Assembly (NCBI GenBank): GCA_964520045.1
Contig: CAZFMJ010000043.1
Location: 1 to 22,900 of the forward strand
Direction: 5' to 3'
DNA from: CAZFMJ01 sp964520045
Lineage (GTDB): Bacteria > Elusimicrobiota > Elusimicrobia > Elusimicrobiales > CAZFMJ01
Length of the DNA stretch: 22,900 nucleotides
The notes beneath the pieces were generated by a model. That model was given only the letters and a program-made list of their open reading frames with translations, was not told the DNA's origin and searched no databases. Positions 1-7,300 of the stretch are shown one piece after another (within the stretch, counting starts at the first letter, position 1; each line of letters opens with the position of its first letter). Both the position numbers and the translations under genes were made by a program.

Positions 1-256
1 ACGAAAATCTTAAAAAAAGACAGATTACATGCTTAAGTTAGCGCCATTCGGGACAGCATACCTATTGTTTTATACGTCACAAAATATTCTGATAAATACA
101 ATTGCCGGTAAATGAAGCGGGATAAACAGGTATGGCGTCCATGGATTTTGCGGTTATCCGTAGGGTACAACAATTCAGCGTATAACTGTAAGAGGCAGTC
201 TGCCGGAAAACGTGTTTTTGCCGTCAGGGCTAAACCGAAATTCGATGGGACAAATC
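1..256. other. Left-edge stretch with no supported gene
   Basis: The GIY-YIG gene ends at 257 on the minus strand. The remaining bases to the edge hold only open frames without a ribosome-binding site, recognisable motif or family resemblance. A minus-strand frame runs through 33-380, but it overlaps the GIY-YIG gene in another frame and shows no coherent protein signature. No RNA gene or strong repeat is visible. Confidence 0.6.
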
Positions 257-547
257 TTATAATTTTTTCAGAATTTGCAAATTGCCCTGTATTAAAGCTT
301 CTTTTTTCTTTCTGGTCCAACGCTTTATCTGGGCTTCTCTTTTTAATGCGGAAGACTGTGTGGGATGTGCTTCTTGCCAAAGAAGTTTTACGGGGCCAAA
401 GACATGGGTGTAAAAACTACCGTGGCCGGAATTGTGTTCACTGATTCTACGTGGTATGTTTTGGGTTGAACCCGTGTAAAGGGATTTGTCGGAACACTTA
501 AGGATATAGACAAACCATTTTTGTGGTTCGACTTCGTGGTTCGGCAT
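257..547 (-). CDS. GIY-YIG nuclease superfamily protein (UPF0213/YhbQ-like)
   Basis: A 96-residue single-domain GIY-YIG protein. The GIY-YIG signature is read as VYIL (residues 13-16) followed by YTG (24-26). Downstream are the Arg/His positions expected for the active site (R33 or R34, H38) and the Glu of the KREAQIKRW segment (E71). Families of this size (UPF0213, YhbQ-like) are common in bacteria, and some members nick or cut DNA. The substrate here is unknown. The start at 547 is the only in-frame ATG, but the first ten residues are encoded by a TTCGACTTCG-type intergenic repeat. The conserved domain begins at W11, so the original start may have been displaced by repeat insertion. It is followed by no obvious partner gene; an inverted repeat and tRNA-Gln lie upstream of it. 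Confidence 0.85.
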   Translation of the reverse strand: MPNHEVEPQKWFVYILKCSDKSLYTGSTQNIPRRISEHNSGHGSFYTHVFGPVKLLWQEAHPTQSSALKREAQIKRWTRKKKEALIQGNLQILKKL

Positions 548-549
548 AA

Positions 550-634
550 CTCACCACTTCGCTCACCATGGATTCGACTCGCCTCGCTAGAAATAATCAA
601 GTGGTGAGCGAGCCTGTAAGGCGAGTCGAATCCA
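550..634. repeat. TTCGACTCGC-type inverted repeat next to tRNA-Gln
   Basis: Bases 569-583 (tggattcgactcgcc) are the exact reverse complement of 620-634, a 15-bp stem. A second pair, ctcaccac at 550-557 and gtggtgag at 601-608, interleaves with it. Related sequence lies just left, at about 526-547 inside the GIY-YIG start region, and at 13118-13163. On the minus strand this hairpin lies one base beyond the 3' end of tRNA-Gln, so it could act in termination or 3' processing. More generally it looks like a dispersed REP-like palindrome family. Confidence 0.75.
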
Positions 635-705
635 CTCCGGGACTAGGACTTGAACCTAGACTAAGCGGTCCAGAGCCGCTCGTGCTACCATTACACCATC
701 CCGGA
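635..705 (-). tRNA. tRNA-Gln (anticodon CUG)
   Basis: Read on the minus strand, the acceptor stem TCCGGGA pairs with TCCCGGA. The D-arm GTG/CAC, anticodon stem AGCGG/CCGCT, four-base variable loop and T-arm CTAGG/CCTAG with loop TTCAAGT all close. The anticodon loop CTCTGGA gives CUG, reading CAG (Gln). U1-A72 and discriminator G73 fit glutamine tRNA. CCA is not encoded. Confidence 0.93.
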
Positions 706-796
706 ATCAGTCAGTGGCGGATATTAACAGAACTGTTCTGGAGAAAACTATTATATAATATTATCAATCTACTCGGAATAAAAAGACGCGACCAGT

Positions 797-1047
797 ATTA
801 AGTATTACCGCTCAGGAGGGGTTCAGCGAGCGTCCATCGGAAGATGGAAAGCGAGCGACGATGTAATGGGGAACATGGGTTCCCCTTGTGGAGCGCCGAG
901 CGGAGGTTTATTCCTTTCGGAGCGAGGGAATCCGAGTTCTTCGTGCGATGATTATCAATCATCGCGAATGAACGAGGACGTGACCGAAGCATTTGCGGTC
1001 AAATGCGAGGAAATGGTTGAGGCAGGAAGCCGAATACCGCGACCAGT
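797..1047. other. Hairpin-rich intergenic island between two tRNA genes
   Basis: Short open frames cross this stretch on both strands, but the signal is structural. Five consecutive local hairpins can be drawn: 833-848 (6 bp, GGAA tetraloop, a GNRA type), 868-885 (7 bp, ATGG loop), 910-931 (5 bp or more), 945-965 (8 bp, five-base loop) and 989-1006 (7 bp, tetraloop). The GAGCG/GCGAG motif recurs throughout. The ten bases cgcgaccagt occur on both sides, at 787-796 and 1038-1047, the second copy touching the tRNA-Pro 5' end. It could be a structured RNA or a palindromic insertion. It matches none of the common RNAs I can recognise (RNase P, tmRNA, SRP RNA). Confidence 0.5.
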
Positions 1048-1120
1048 CGGGGCATAGCTCAATTGGCAGAGCGCCTGGTTTGGGACCAGGAGGTTCTCGG
1101 TTCAACCCCGAGTGCCCCGA
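1048..1120 (+). tRNA. tRNA-Pro (anticodon UGG)
   Basis: All arms close: acceptor CGGGGCA/TGCCCCG, D-stem GCTC/GAGC, anticodon stem CCTGG/CCAGG, T-stem CTCGG/CCGAG with loop TTCAACC. The anticodon loop TTTGGGA gives UGG (Pro). C1-G72 and A73 suit proline. CCA is not encoded. Confidence 0.96.
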
Positions 1121-1145
1121 TATTTTCAGCTTCGCTGAAAATATC
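1119..1145 (+). terminator. Hairpin directly 3' of tRNA-Pro
   Basis: A perfect 11-bp stem (gatattttcag / ctgaaaatatc) with a CTTCG loop. The stem begins inside the last two bases of the tRNA. It is A/T-rich and lacks a following T tract, so it may be a weak terminator, a 3'-processing block or a small palindrome rather than a classical intrinsic terminator. Confidence 0.5.
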
Positions 1146-1174
1146 AGAGCAATTTAAAAACTACACACTATTCT

Positions 1175-3322
1175 GTGAAACCTATTATTAAAATAATTCC
1201 GATAATTTTGGGGGCGCTTATNNNNNNNNNNCCGTCTTTTACCGTCGTTCATGTTTCCCCGCATAATTTCATGCGGGCATTAAAAAGCAATGTCGAAGCC
1301 GTTGACTTTGAGCACGGCCTTTTCAGGCTGGAGTCCTCTTCATATGACGCGGGACAGTCCACGGCTCAGCCGCGCGTTCCGGCGGCGCGTTCAGGCGCCA
1401 TAGAGTCGCCTCCCGTCAAAGCGTTGTTTCCTTTTAATGAATTGGTTATTTCGGCAAACGCCGATATTCCTGAAAACACTTCCGTTTTAATTGAAGCGCA
1501 GGCCCGGATAATGAGCGTTCAGCCGGGAACCGGTCCGGCGGCGGAGGATGTTTCCGGCGAAGTTTACTCCGCCATTATGAACGACAAGGAAAATGAGATC
1601 AAGGATACGACTTTAGGGACATGGACGGCATGGTATAAAACAGGCAGATTTAAAAGCGACGGCAAGTCCGCCAGTATTCCGGATCAGGATGATAATTCGG
1701 GCTCCGTAGAGATAGACACTCTGCAGTTAAAAAAATACGCCGACGCTTTCAGATACAGGATAATATTGGAATCCGAATCAAAGGAAACCCCTGTTTTAAG
1801 GCTGGTTTCCGCGGTATACACGGACGCCGACGTCGAATATAACGCAGAATCTGCGGCCGCAAATCCTTATGCGCGAAGGAAAGGCAAACCCAATCCGGCG
1901 TGGGGGAAAATCCTTGCGGTTCCCGAGCGTTCGCAGATGACGGAGCAGGAAAAATACGCTCATGACATATGCAGTCCCGTTTCGCTTTCCATGGTCATGG
2001 AATACTGGGGAATTAATCAGCCCTCCATGGACACGGCTCTCGGGGTTTATGATTCGGCCGAGGATATCTACGGAAATTGGCCGTTTAACGTCGCATACGC
2101 CGGGCTTAAGGGGCTGGATGCGTATGTGACGCGCATGAATCAGGTCGCGGACGCGGAATTTGAAATAACCTCGGGCAGGCCTGTCATAGCGAGCATTACG
2201 TTCGGTCCCGGGGAACTCAAGAGTTCTCCGATAAAAAAGACCGACGGCCATCTGGTGGTGATACGGGGCTTTGACAAAAAAGGGAATTTTGTGGTAAACG
2301 ATCCGGCGGCTCCTTCCAAAAAGACGGTAAAGCGGGTGTATGACAGGAAGGAATTTGCGAATGCGTGGCTGTCCAACAAATACGGCACAAGCTATATAGT
2401 GCGCCCGCGGTTTCCCAAGCCCATGACGGTCGCCGTTCCTTTCACAAGCCTGCGCAGGGAGCCCGCGCCCGCTCCTTTGGCGGAGAAAGACGAGCTTCAG
2501 GAAAGCAATCTTATAATGGGAGAGCGCGTAAATACGCTGTCTGCCAAAGGCAATTGGCTGAAAGTGGAGGCTTCGGAGCAGGATTACAGCGCCGGCAAAG
2601 GGGGGGAGGTTCCGGACCGTTCAGCGTGGAAGGGGTATCCCGGATGGATATACGCTTCGGACGCGGTCATGTATGAGAATTTTGGGGTAAAAGCGGTGGT
2701 AAAATCCAAGACGGCCGAAGTGACCCTTGAGGAACTGGACGGCAGCGCCGTTTTAAAGCTTTCAATGGGAACTCGCCTTAAAGTTACGGGCAAAAAAGAA
2801 AGCGGAATAGTGAGAGCGCTCCTTCCCGGCGGAAAGAGGGCGTTGGTCAAGGAATCAGATATCCAGTATCTATCCGGCGTTCCCAAAGACTCGGCTTTGC
2901 GGACGGCGGCGCTTTCCGCCGCGAGGCAGTTTATAGGCGACAAATACTGCTGGGGAGGCCGTTCCGGATGGTGTGTGGACTGCTCCGGCCTAGTTAATAT
3001 CGCGATGCGGGTATTCGGGATAGATGTGCCGAGAAATGCCACGGACCAGTTCGCCGCTTCGGAGAACATAGCGAAGAATAAAATGCGCGAAGCCGATCTT
3101 ATATTCGTTTCCGATAAGGATAGTCACAATAAGATAACTCATGTTGTGTTTTATTCGGGGAACGGAAAAATCCTTGAGGCGGTGGGCGACCCCGGCATAG
3201 TGAGAGAAATAAGCTGTGTGGAAAAATTCGGAACGCCCTGGGAACAATTGGTCAACGGTCTTATAATAGACGGCAGAAAAATTTATTTTAAGAGAATTAT
3301 AAAAGAAGAGGGTAGACGGTAG
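1175..3322 (+). CDS. Secreted protein with C39-like and NlpC/P60 cysteine peptidase domains
   Basis: A 715-residue secreted protein (nominal length, because ten Ns lie at codons 16-19). It begins with a hydrophobic signal segment from a GTG start at 1175. Residues ~240-405 form a peptidase C39-like (C39_2) domain: C266 in DICSPVSLSM, H359 in DGHLVVI, D376 in VNDPA. Residues ~410-500 look SH3-like. Residues ~580-700 form an NlpC/P60 domain with C603 (VDCSGL) and H656 (ITHVVFY). NlpC/P60 enzymes with SH3 modules cut peptidoglycan stem peptides, so a role in cell-wall remodelling or turnover is likely. The C39-like part may cleave or only bind peptides. N-terminal residues ~20-235 are unassigned. 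The TAG stop and the last residues (EGRR) lie inside a GGTAGAN heptad repeat. No Shine-Dalgarno sequence is evident. Domain calls are firm; substrate is inferred. Confidence 0.87.
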   Translation: MKPIIKIIPIILGALXXXXPSFTVVHVSPHNFMRALKSNVEAVDFEHGLFRLESSSYDAGQSTAQPRVPAARSGAIESPPVKALFPFNELVISANADIPENTSVLIEAQARIMSVQPGTGPAAEDVSGEVYSAIMNDKENEIKDTTLGTWTAWYKTGRFKSDGKSASIPDQDDNSGSVEIDTLQLKKYADAFRYRIILESESKETPVLRLVSAVYTDADVEYNAESAAANPYARRKGKPNPAWGKILAVPERSQMTEQEKYAHDICSPVSLSMVMEYWGINQPSMDTALGVYDSAEDIYGNWPFNVAYAGLKGLDAYVTRMNQVADAEFEITSGRPVIASITFGPGELKSSPIKKTDGHLVVIRGFDKKGNFVVNDPAAPSKKTVKRVYDRKEFANAWLSNKYGTSYIVRPRFPKPMTVAVPFTSLRREPAPAPLAEKDELQESNLIMGERVNTLSAKGNWLKVEASEQDYSAGKGGEVPDRSAWKGYPGWIYASDAVMYENFGVKAVVKSKTAEVTLEELDGSAVLKLSMGTRLKVTGKKESGIVRALLPGGKRALVKESDIQYLSGVPKDSALRTAALSAARQFIGDKYCWGGRSGWCVDCSGLVNIAMRVFGIDVPRNATDQFAASENIAKNKMREADLIFVSDKDSHNKITHVVFYSGNGKILEAVGDPGIVREISCVEKFGTPWEQLVNGLIIDGRKIYFKRIIKEEGRR
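1222..1231. other. Assembly gap (10 Ns)
   Basis: Ten consecutive undetermined bases inside the signal-peptide region of the peptidase gene. The frame is kept across the gap as written, but the true gap length is unknown. The sequences on either side are joined by scaffolding only. Confidence 0.98.
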
Positions 3323-3352
3323 AAGGTAGATGGTAGACGGTTAACGGCAAAG
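3311..3352 (+). repeat. Heptad repeat array (GGTAGAN), six units
   Basis: Consecutive seven-base units: ggtagac, ggtagaa, ggtagat, ggtagac, ggttaac, ggcaaag. The array starts inside the 3' end of the peptidase gene, and its second unit supplies the TAG stop codon. The preceding agaagag is shared with the array at 7301. Confidence 0.85.
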
Positions 3353-3392
3353 AATAGCGATAAAGAGAGGAAAAAACAGTGTGTTTGGGACA

Positions 3393-3429
3393 ATACCTTT
3401 CTCAATGCGTTTTAAGGAAAGAAAGGTAT
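3393..3429. repeat. Single-hairpin copy of the twin-hairpin repeat
   Basis: A 10-bp stem atacctttct/agaaaggtat encloses a loop close to that of the second hairpin at 15337-15374 (TCAATGC, then a T-rich stretch, then AGGAA). Two stem pairs differ from that copy and both differ in compensatory fashion. The flanking gtttggga matches the right arm of the other hairpin of the element, whose left arm is missing here. Confidence 0.65.
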
Positions 3430-3514
3430 GAAAACCGGCATCCGGAGTTCCTTGAGATGTTAAAATTAATAGCTGTTCAGTTGTAATGCCTTCTCCCCTT
3501 TTGTTTTTTTCTCC

Positions 3515-3542
3515 GTCTACCTTCTACCGTTTACCCTTTACC
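3515..3542 (-). repeat. Heptad repeat array, inverted orientation
   Basis: On the minus strand the units read ggtaaag, ggtaaac, ggtagaa, ggtagac. With the array at 3311-3352 this makes widely spaced inverted arms around the hairpin at 3393-3429. The gap 3323-3621 holds these repeats and no gene. Confidence 0.8.
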
Positions 3543-3621
3543 GTGCCGTGGTAATGGTCTTTATAAAAACGGGCAGAAGTTATACAATTGCTGGTGTATT
3601 ATTTCGTAGGAGGCTGATAAC

Positions 3622-4458
3622 ATGAAAACAGGTTTGTTTTTTATACCAATATTTTTCGCCGCGGTCTGCGCTTACGGCCAGACTGCGCAGAAGGGAGGGC
3701 AGGCCGGCCCCGCCAAAGTCGCTCAGACGGATAAAATAAATGAATGCGATATGAGCGTAACGGATTCTTCTTCCACAAAGAAAAACTGGAAAAGCGCTGA
3801 CGGCAGGGAATGGACCGCCATAAGCATGGAGGAAGGATTTGCTTTATGCCTTTTTTCAAACAGATATCTTATTTTCGACTCAAAACCGGAGGATGTCCTT
3901 TCAATAGGCCTGAATAAAGGCAATCTGGAAATCAGTTTCGGTTCCTCAAAGGAAAATATCGCGCTTACTTATTTAACGGCGGCAAATGATATTTTTTCAA
4001 AAATAGCGCCGTATAGAGGATATCCTGCGGAAGATATTTACTGGGCAAGGGCGCAATATGACCTGCCCGGCTCCACAAAGGCATCCGGCGCGGTTTACCG
4101 CATAGGCTCCGAGGTAAGCGAAAGAACCGATATTATTCTTGCAAGATTTGCAAAAGACAGCATGCTGTGGAAGAACGCCGATTCCGCCGTAAAACGGCTT
4201 AAAAGCTGGATCAATGAGGAAAAGGCGAAGGAAAACTGGACAAGTCTGCGCGACATGGAGCCGCAGGTCGCTTTGACCCTTAACCTGCCTGAATATAAAG
4301 CTCCGGCCGCTCAGGCCGTCCGTCCGCAGATGCAGGCTCCGCGGTTCGATCCCAAGGCGAAGGCGGCGAAATTTTCATGCGGAGACAAAATGCATGCCGG
4401 GAATAATTCTCCGCATAAGATCCTTACGGTAAATGAACTCTTCCCAGTCCAAAAGTAG
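3622..4458 (+). CDS. Secreted protein of unknown function
   Basis: A 278-residue protein with a clear signal peptide: Lys near the start, a hydrophobic run of about 14 residues, and probable cleavage after CAYG. There is no good lipobox, so it is probably soluble in the periplasm or exported. The ATG at 3622 follows a strong Shine-Dalgarno sequence (taggagg), which fixes the start. I do not recognise a domain. The middle (residues ~45-210) reads as a mixed alpha/beta fold with several Trp and conserved-looking SxxW/EEGF segments; the C-terminal ~60 residues are Pro/Ala/Lys-rich, probably flexible. The last 26 bases overlap the nth start, so the two genes are probably translationally coupled even though their products act in different compartments. 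Confidence 0.8.
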   Translation: MKTGLFFIPIFFAAVCAYGQTAQKGGQAGPAKVAQTDKINECDMSVTDSSSTKKNWKSADGREWTAISMEEGFALCLFSNRYLIFDSKPEDVLSIGLNKGNLEISFGSSKENIALTYLTAANDIFSKIAPYRGYPAEDIYWARAQYDLPGSTKASGAVYRIGSEVSERTDIILARFAKDSMLWKNADSAVKRLKSWINEEKAKENWTSLRDMEPQVALTLNLPEYKAPAAQAVRPQMQAPRFDPKAKAAKFSCGDKMHAGNNSPHKILTVNELFPVQK

Positions 4459-5074
4459 CCGGATTACTAAAATCATAAAAAACCTCCGTAGTCTTTATCC
4501 CGATGCGGAGACGGAACTGGATTATTCCAACCCCCTTGAACTGCTTGTCGCGGTTATTTTGTCGGCGCAGTGCACGGATACGCGCGTTAATAAAATAACA
4601 AAAACGCTTTTCAAAAAATACAAGACCGCCGCTGATTACGCCTCCGCTTCCCAGGAGGAGCTTGAAAAATATGTGCATTCTGCCGGTTTTTTCCGCATGA
4701 AGGCTTCCGCGATACGCGAGTCGGCAAAAATAATAGCTGAAAAATTCAACGGCAGAGTTCCCCGCACTATGGAGGAATTGCTTGAGCTTAAAGGCGTGGC
4801 CCGCAAGACCGCCAATGTCGTTTTGGGCAATGCCTACGGTATCGCAAGCGGCGTAGTGGTGGACACGCATGTCAAAAGGCTGGCGCGGCGCATGGGGCTC
4901 AGCGTGGAGACCGACCCCGTTAAAATAGAAAAGGACCTGATGCGCCTTGTTCCCGAAAAAGACTGGATATGGTTCAGCCATGCCATGGTTCTGCACGGCA
5001 GAAGGGTGTGCGCGGCGCGCAATCCGGATTGTCTTTCATGTAAAATTAACTCTTTTTGTCTCAAAAAAATCTAA
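4433..5074 (+). CDS. nth: Endonuclease III (DNA glycosylase/AP lyase)
   Basis: A 213-residue endonuclease III, about the length of the E. coli enzyme (211). It removes oxidised pyrimidines and nicks the abasic site in base excision repair. Seen here: the helix-hairpin-helix segment LKGVARKTANVVL with catalytic K125, the essential Asp in VVDTH (D144), and the C-terminal [4Fe-4S] cluster pattern C-x6-C-x2-C-x5-C (C193, C200, C203, C209). All key residues are present. The ATG at 4433 lies inside the preceding gene in another frame and has only a weak upstream purine stretch, consistent with coupled translation. An extended -10 promoter for the next gene begins 20 bases after the stop. Confidence 0.96.
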   Translation: MNSSQSKSSRITKIIKNLRSLYPDAETELDYSNPLELLVAVILSAQCTDTRVNKITKTLFKKYKTAADYASASQEELEKYVHSAGFFRMKASAIRESAKIIAEKFNGRVPRTMEELLELKGVARKTANVVLGNAYGIASGVVVDTHVKRLARRMGLSVETDPVKIEKDLMRLVPEKDWIWFSHAMVLHGRRVCAARNPDCLSCKINSFCLKKI

Positions 5075-5093
5075 AGTTTTATAACTTTCTCTA

Positions 5094-5102
5094 TGCTATA
5101 AT
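5094..5102 (+). promoter_or_regulatory. Extended -10 promoter for the transporter gene
   Basis: The sequence TGcTATAAT is a perfect TATAAT hexamer with the TGn extension, 58 bases ahead of the transporter ATG. The -35 position at 17-bp spacing (5074-5079, aagttt) is poor, which is usual for extended -10 promoters. Confidence 0.6.
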
Positions 5103-5160
5103 TCCTTAAAGTAACGCTTTAGGGGAGTAAAGTTCTATACAAGATACGGAAAGGAAGGAT

Positions 5161-6588
5161 ATGATAAAAAAAGCTAAAAATTATTTTTCCGAGTTTAAAG
5201 TTCTTAAAACAGCAAGCCGCGAGTTCTGGCTTACAAACGCCATCCAGTTTATGGACGGCCTTGCGTATTTTTCCATGATCAATGTGGTAACGCTGTATCT
5301 TACGGTGAACTGCGGATTCAGCGACGTGTCTTCGGGCGCATGGGTGGGAATATGGACGCTTTATATCACCGCTTTCGTGCTGGCAGTGGGCTCTATCTGC
5401 GACGCTATAGGGCTCAAGAAGACCTTTTTAATAGCCTGCATTCTTTTGATTGTCGCAAGGCTCGGCATGGGGATTGCGCCTGTTATACTCAAAGGCAGCG
5501 CAATGCAGTATGCCGTTATGTCCATGATAATCCTGCTGTCTCTGGGCACGGCTTTTATGGTTACAGCGGTGCCTGTTGGCATAAGGCGGTTTACCACAAA
5601 ATCCAACCGCTCAACGGGATTTAATGTTTATTATATGATTATGAACGTGGGCGCCATTTTGGCCGGCTTTGCCGTAACCGACGGATTCCGGGGCTGGTTG
5701 GGCGAAGTGAAAGGCAATCTCGCCATACTCACTTTCGGAGCGGTCATGGCGGCGGGATGCTTTCTGGCCTCATGTTTTATAGACGACCACAACTATGCCG
5801 ACGAAGAGGAGCGCTCGCATGTTGATTTAGCCAAGCGGCCTCTTGCGATATTTAAGGAAGTGTGGAAAGAAAGCGCGTTTTTAAAACTAATATTATTTCT
5901 TGCGCTGACTCTGGGCGTGCGCCTTATTTTTACAAACCAATTTCTCATCATGCCGAAGTATTACACCCGCGTGCTTTACACGGATTTCGAGCTGGGATTG
6001 GCCAATTCCATAAATCCCACGATTATCGTAGTGGGGCTGATAATGCTTATCCCCATAATAAACCGCTTTTCCACTTTCAAGCTTATAGTTACGGGGATGA
6101 CGATTTCCGCTTTTTCTCTGCTGATTATGTCTATGCCCATACAATGGATGCTGTCCATACCCGGCATACATAACATGACGCAGGCCTACATGTTCGTCAT
6201 CTGCGCGCAGATAATAGTTTTTGCCATAGGAGAGCTTATCTTTTCGCCGCGTTTCACGGAGTATATTTCCGTCGTGGCTCCGAAAGACAAAGTTGCCTCC
6301 TATATGGGGCTCTCGGCTTTGCCCATGTTCATAGCCAAACCAATTAATGGATTTATGAGCGGCATATTGGTGGCCGGATTTTCTTATGAGGGAATACGGG
6401 CTAAAATAGATTCCGGCAATATCGCATACAAGCAGTCTCCTGAATTTATGTGGATGATATATTTTATACTGGCGCTTTTAAGCCCCATAGCCGTGCTTGC
6501 CATGAAGGGACTGCTCACTTCAGGCAGGGAGAAGAAAAAGCATGAAGTGCACGGGGTTCCCGAATCGCCTTCAAACGAGCCTGATTGA
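5161..6588 (+). CDS. MFS transporter, distant POT/peptide-transporter type
   Basis: A 475-residue polytopic membrane protein with about 12 or more hydrophobic segments and the MFS-type loop between segments 2 and 3 (DAIGLKKT, ~residues 81-88). The first segment (FWLTNAIQFMDGLAYFSM) aligns in shape with TM1 of proton-coupled oligopeptide (POT) transporters, but the POT ExxER motif is missing. The substrate therefore cannot be named; peptide uptake is one option. The ATG at 5161 follows aaggaagg, a strong Shine-Dalgarno sequence, and an extended -10 promoter. The C-terminus is a Lys/Glu-rich cytoplasmic tail. The ankyrin gene starts 14 bases after its stop, so the two are probably one transcript. 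Confidence 0.85.
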   Translation: MIKKAKNYFSEFKVLKTASREFWLTNAIQFMDGLAYFSMINVVTLYLTVNCGFSDVSSGAWVGIWTLYITAFVLAVGSICDAIGLKKTFLIACILLIVARLGMGIAPVILKGSAMQYAVMSMIILLSLGTAFMVTAVPVGIRRFTTKSNRSTGFNVYYMIMNVGAILAGFAVTDGFRGWLGEVKGNLAILTFGAVMAAGCFLASCFIDDHNYADEEERSHVDLAKRPLAIFKEVWKESAFLKLILFLALTLGVRLIFTNQFLIMPKYYTRVLYTDFELGLANSINPTIIVVGLIMLIPIINRFSTFKLIVTGMTISAFSLLIMSMPIQWMLSIPGIHNMTQAYMFVICAQIIVFAIGELIFSPRFTEYISVVAPKDKVASYMGLSALPMFIAKPINGFMSGILVAGFSYEGIRAKIDSGNIAYKQSPEFMWMIYFILALLSPIAVLAMKGLLTSGREKKKHEVHGVPESPSNEPD

Positions 6589-6602
6589 CAAGGAATGAAA
6601 AT

Positions 6603-7292
6603 ATGAAAAAATATAAATATATATTTAAGGACGCGCTTATACTGCTTGTCGTGTCTACGGTATTCGTGACGATATGCAACCAGTTTTTTAAAATGCTGAA
6701 AAAAGGCTCCAATGCCGATCCTTTGGTGACCGCTATACTGCAGGATAATGCGGGCGAGGCAGGGGAAATTTTAAGCGAAAAAGGTTTTGGGGCGTCGAAA
6801 GAATCGTTTGAATCCTTAGAGGCGTATCTCAATGACAGAGTAAGCCGCGCCGATGAATTCGGCCGCACGTCTTTGATGTGGGCGGCGTATTCCAATTTTA
6901 ACGACCCCAAACGCATCTCCGAAACCGACGCAAAACGGCTTGGGATCGTGGATATGCTTCTTACAAGCGGAGCTGATATAAACGCCAGGGACAAAGACGG
7001 CTGGACGCCTTTGATGTGGGCTTCATGGAGCGGGCTGACAGGCGTGTCTCAAAAGCTTATTGATTCCGGCGCTTCGCTCTCGGAATGCGACAGGCAGGGG
7101 AATACCGCGCTTATGATGGCCGTTATGCGCGCTAATGCGGATATTGTAAAGCTTTTAACGGCCAACAGCGCCGACAAGACGGTTGAAAACAAGCGCGGAA
7201 TGCGGGCTCTGGATATGGCGGCGGAAGGACTTCAGAATCATCCCGGGAAAGCTTCGCTTTACCGCGAAATAATGAGTTTATTGGGAACATAA
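6603..7292 (+). CDS. Membrane-anchored ankyrin-repeat protein
   Basis: A 229-residue protein. After a basic start (MKKYKYIFKD) comes one transmembrane segment (residues ~10-26), a spacer, and at least three ankyrin repeats: ~84-127 (DEFGRTSLMWAA), ~131-163 (DGWTPLMWASWSG, then LIDSGAS) and ~164-196 (RQGNTALMMAV), with a probable fourth capping repeat. Ankyrin repeats bind proteins, so a scaffold or regulator of a membrane or envelope partner is likely; cotranscription points to the adjacent transporter. I chose ATG 6603 because aagga lies about eight bases upstream. An in-frame TTG at 6585 overlaps the previous stop codon and has no ribosome-binding site. The stop is eight bases before a heptad-repeat terminator-like structure. 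Confidence 0.85.
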   Translation: MKKYKYIFKDALILLVVSTVFVTICNQFFKMLKKGSNADPLVTAILQDNAGEAGEILSEKGFGASKESFESLEAYLNDRVSRADEFGRTSLMWAAYSNFNDPKRISETDAKRLGIVDMLLTSGADINARDKDGWTPLMWASWSGLTGVSQKLIDSGASLSECDRQGNTALMMAVMRANADIVKLLTANSADKTVENKRGMRALDMAAEGLQNHPGKASLYREIMSLLGT

Positions 7293-7300
7293 TAGAAGAG

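Noticed and set aside
33..380. Minus-strand frame of 115 codons at the left edge
   Set aside because: It overlaps the GIY-YIG gene in another frame and has no recognisable protein signature or start signal.
866..1057. Open frame of 63 codons through the region between the two tRNAs, and the antisense frame at 798-992
   Set aside because: They read straight through the hairpins, lack ribosome-binding sites and overlap the start of tRNA-Pro.
3311..3542. Possible CRISPR array from the regularly repeated short units
   Set aside because: Units are seven bases long and contiguous, with no spacers and no cas genes nearby.
6585..6602. TTG start giving six extra residues to the ankyrin protein
   Set aside because: It overlaps the previous stop codon, while ATG 6603 has a proper Shine-Dalgarno sequence.
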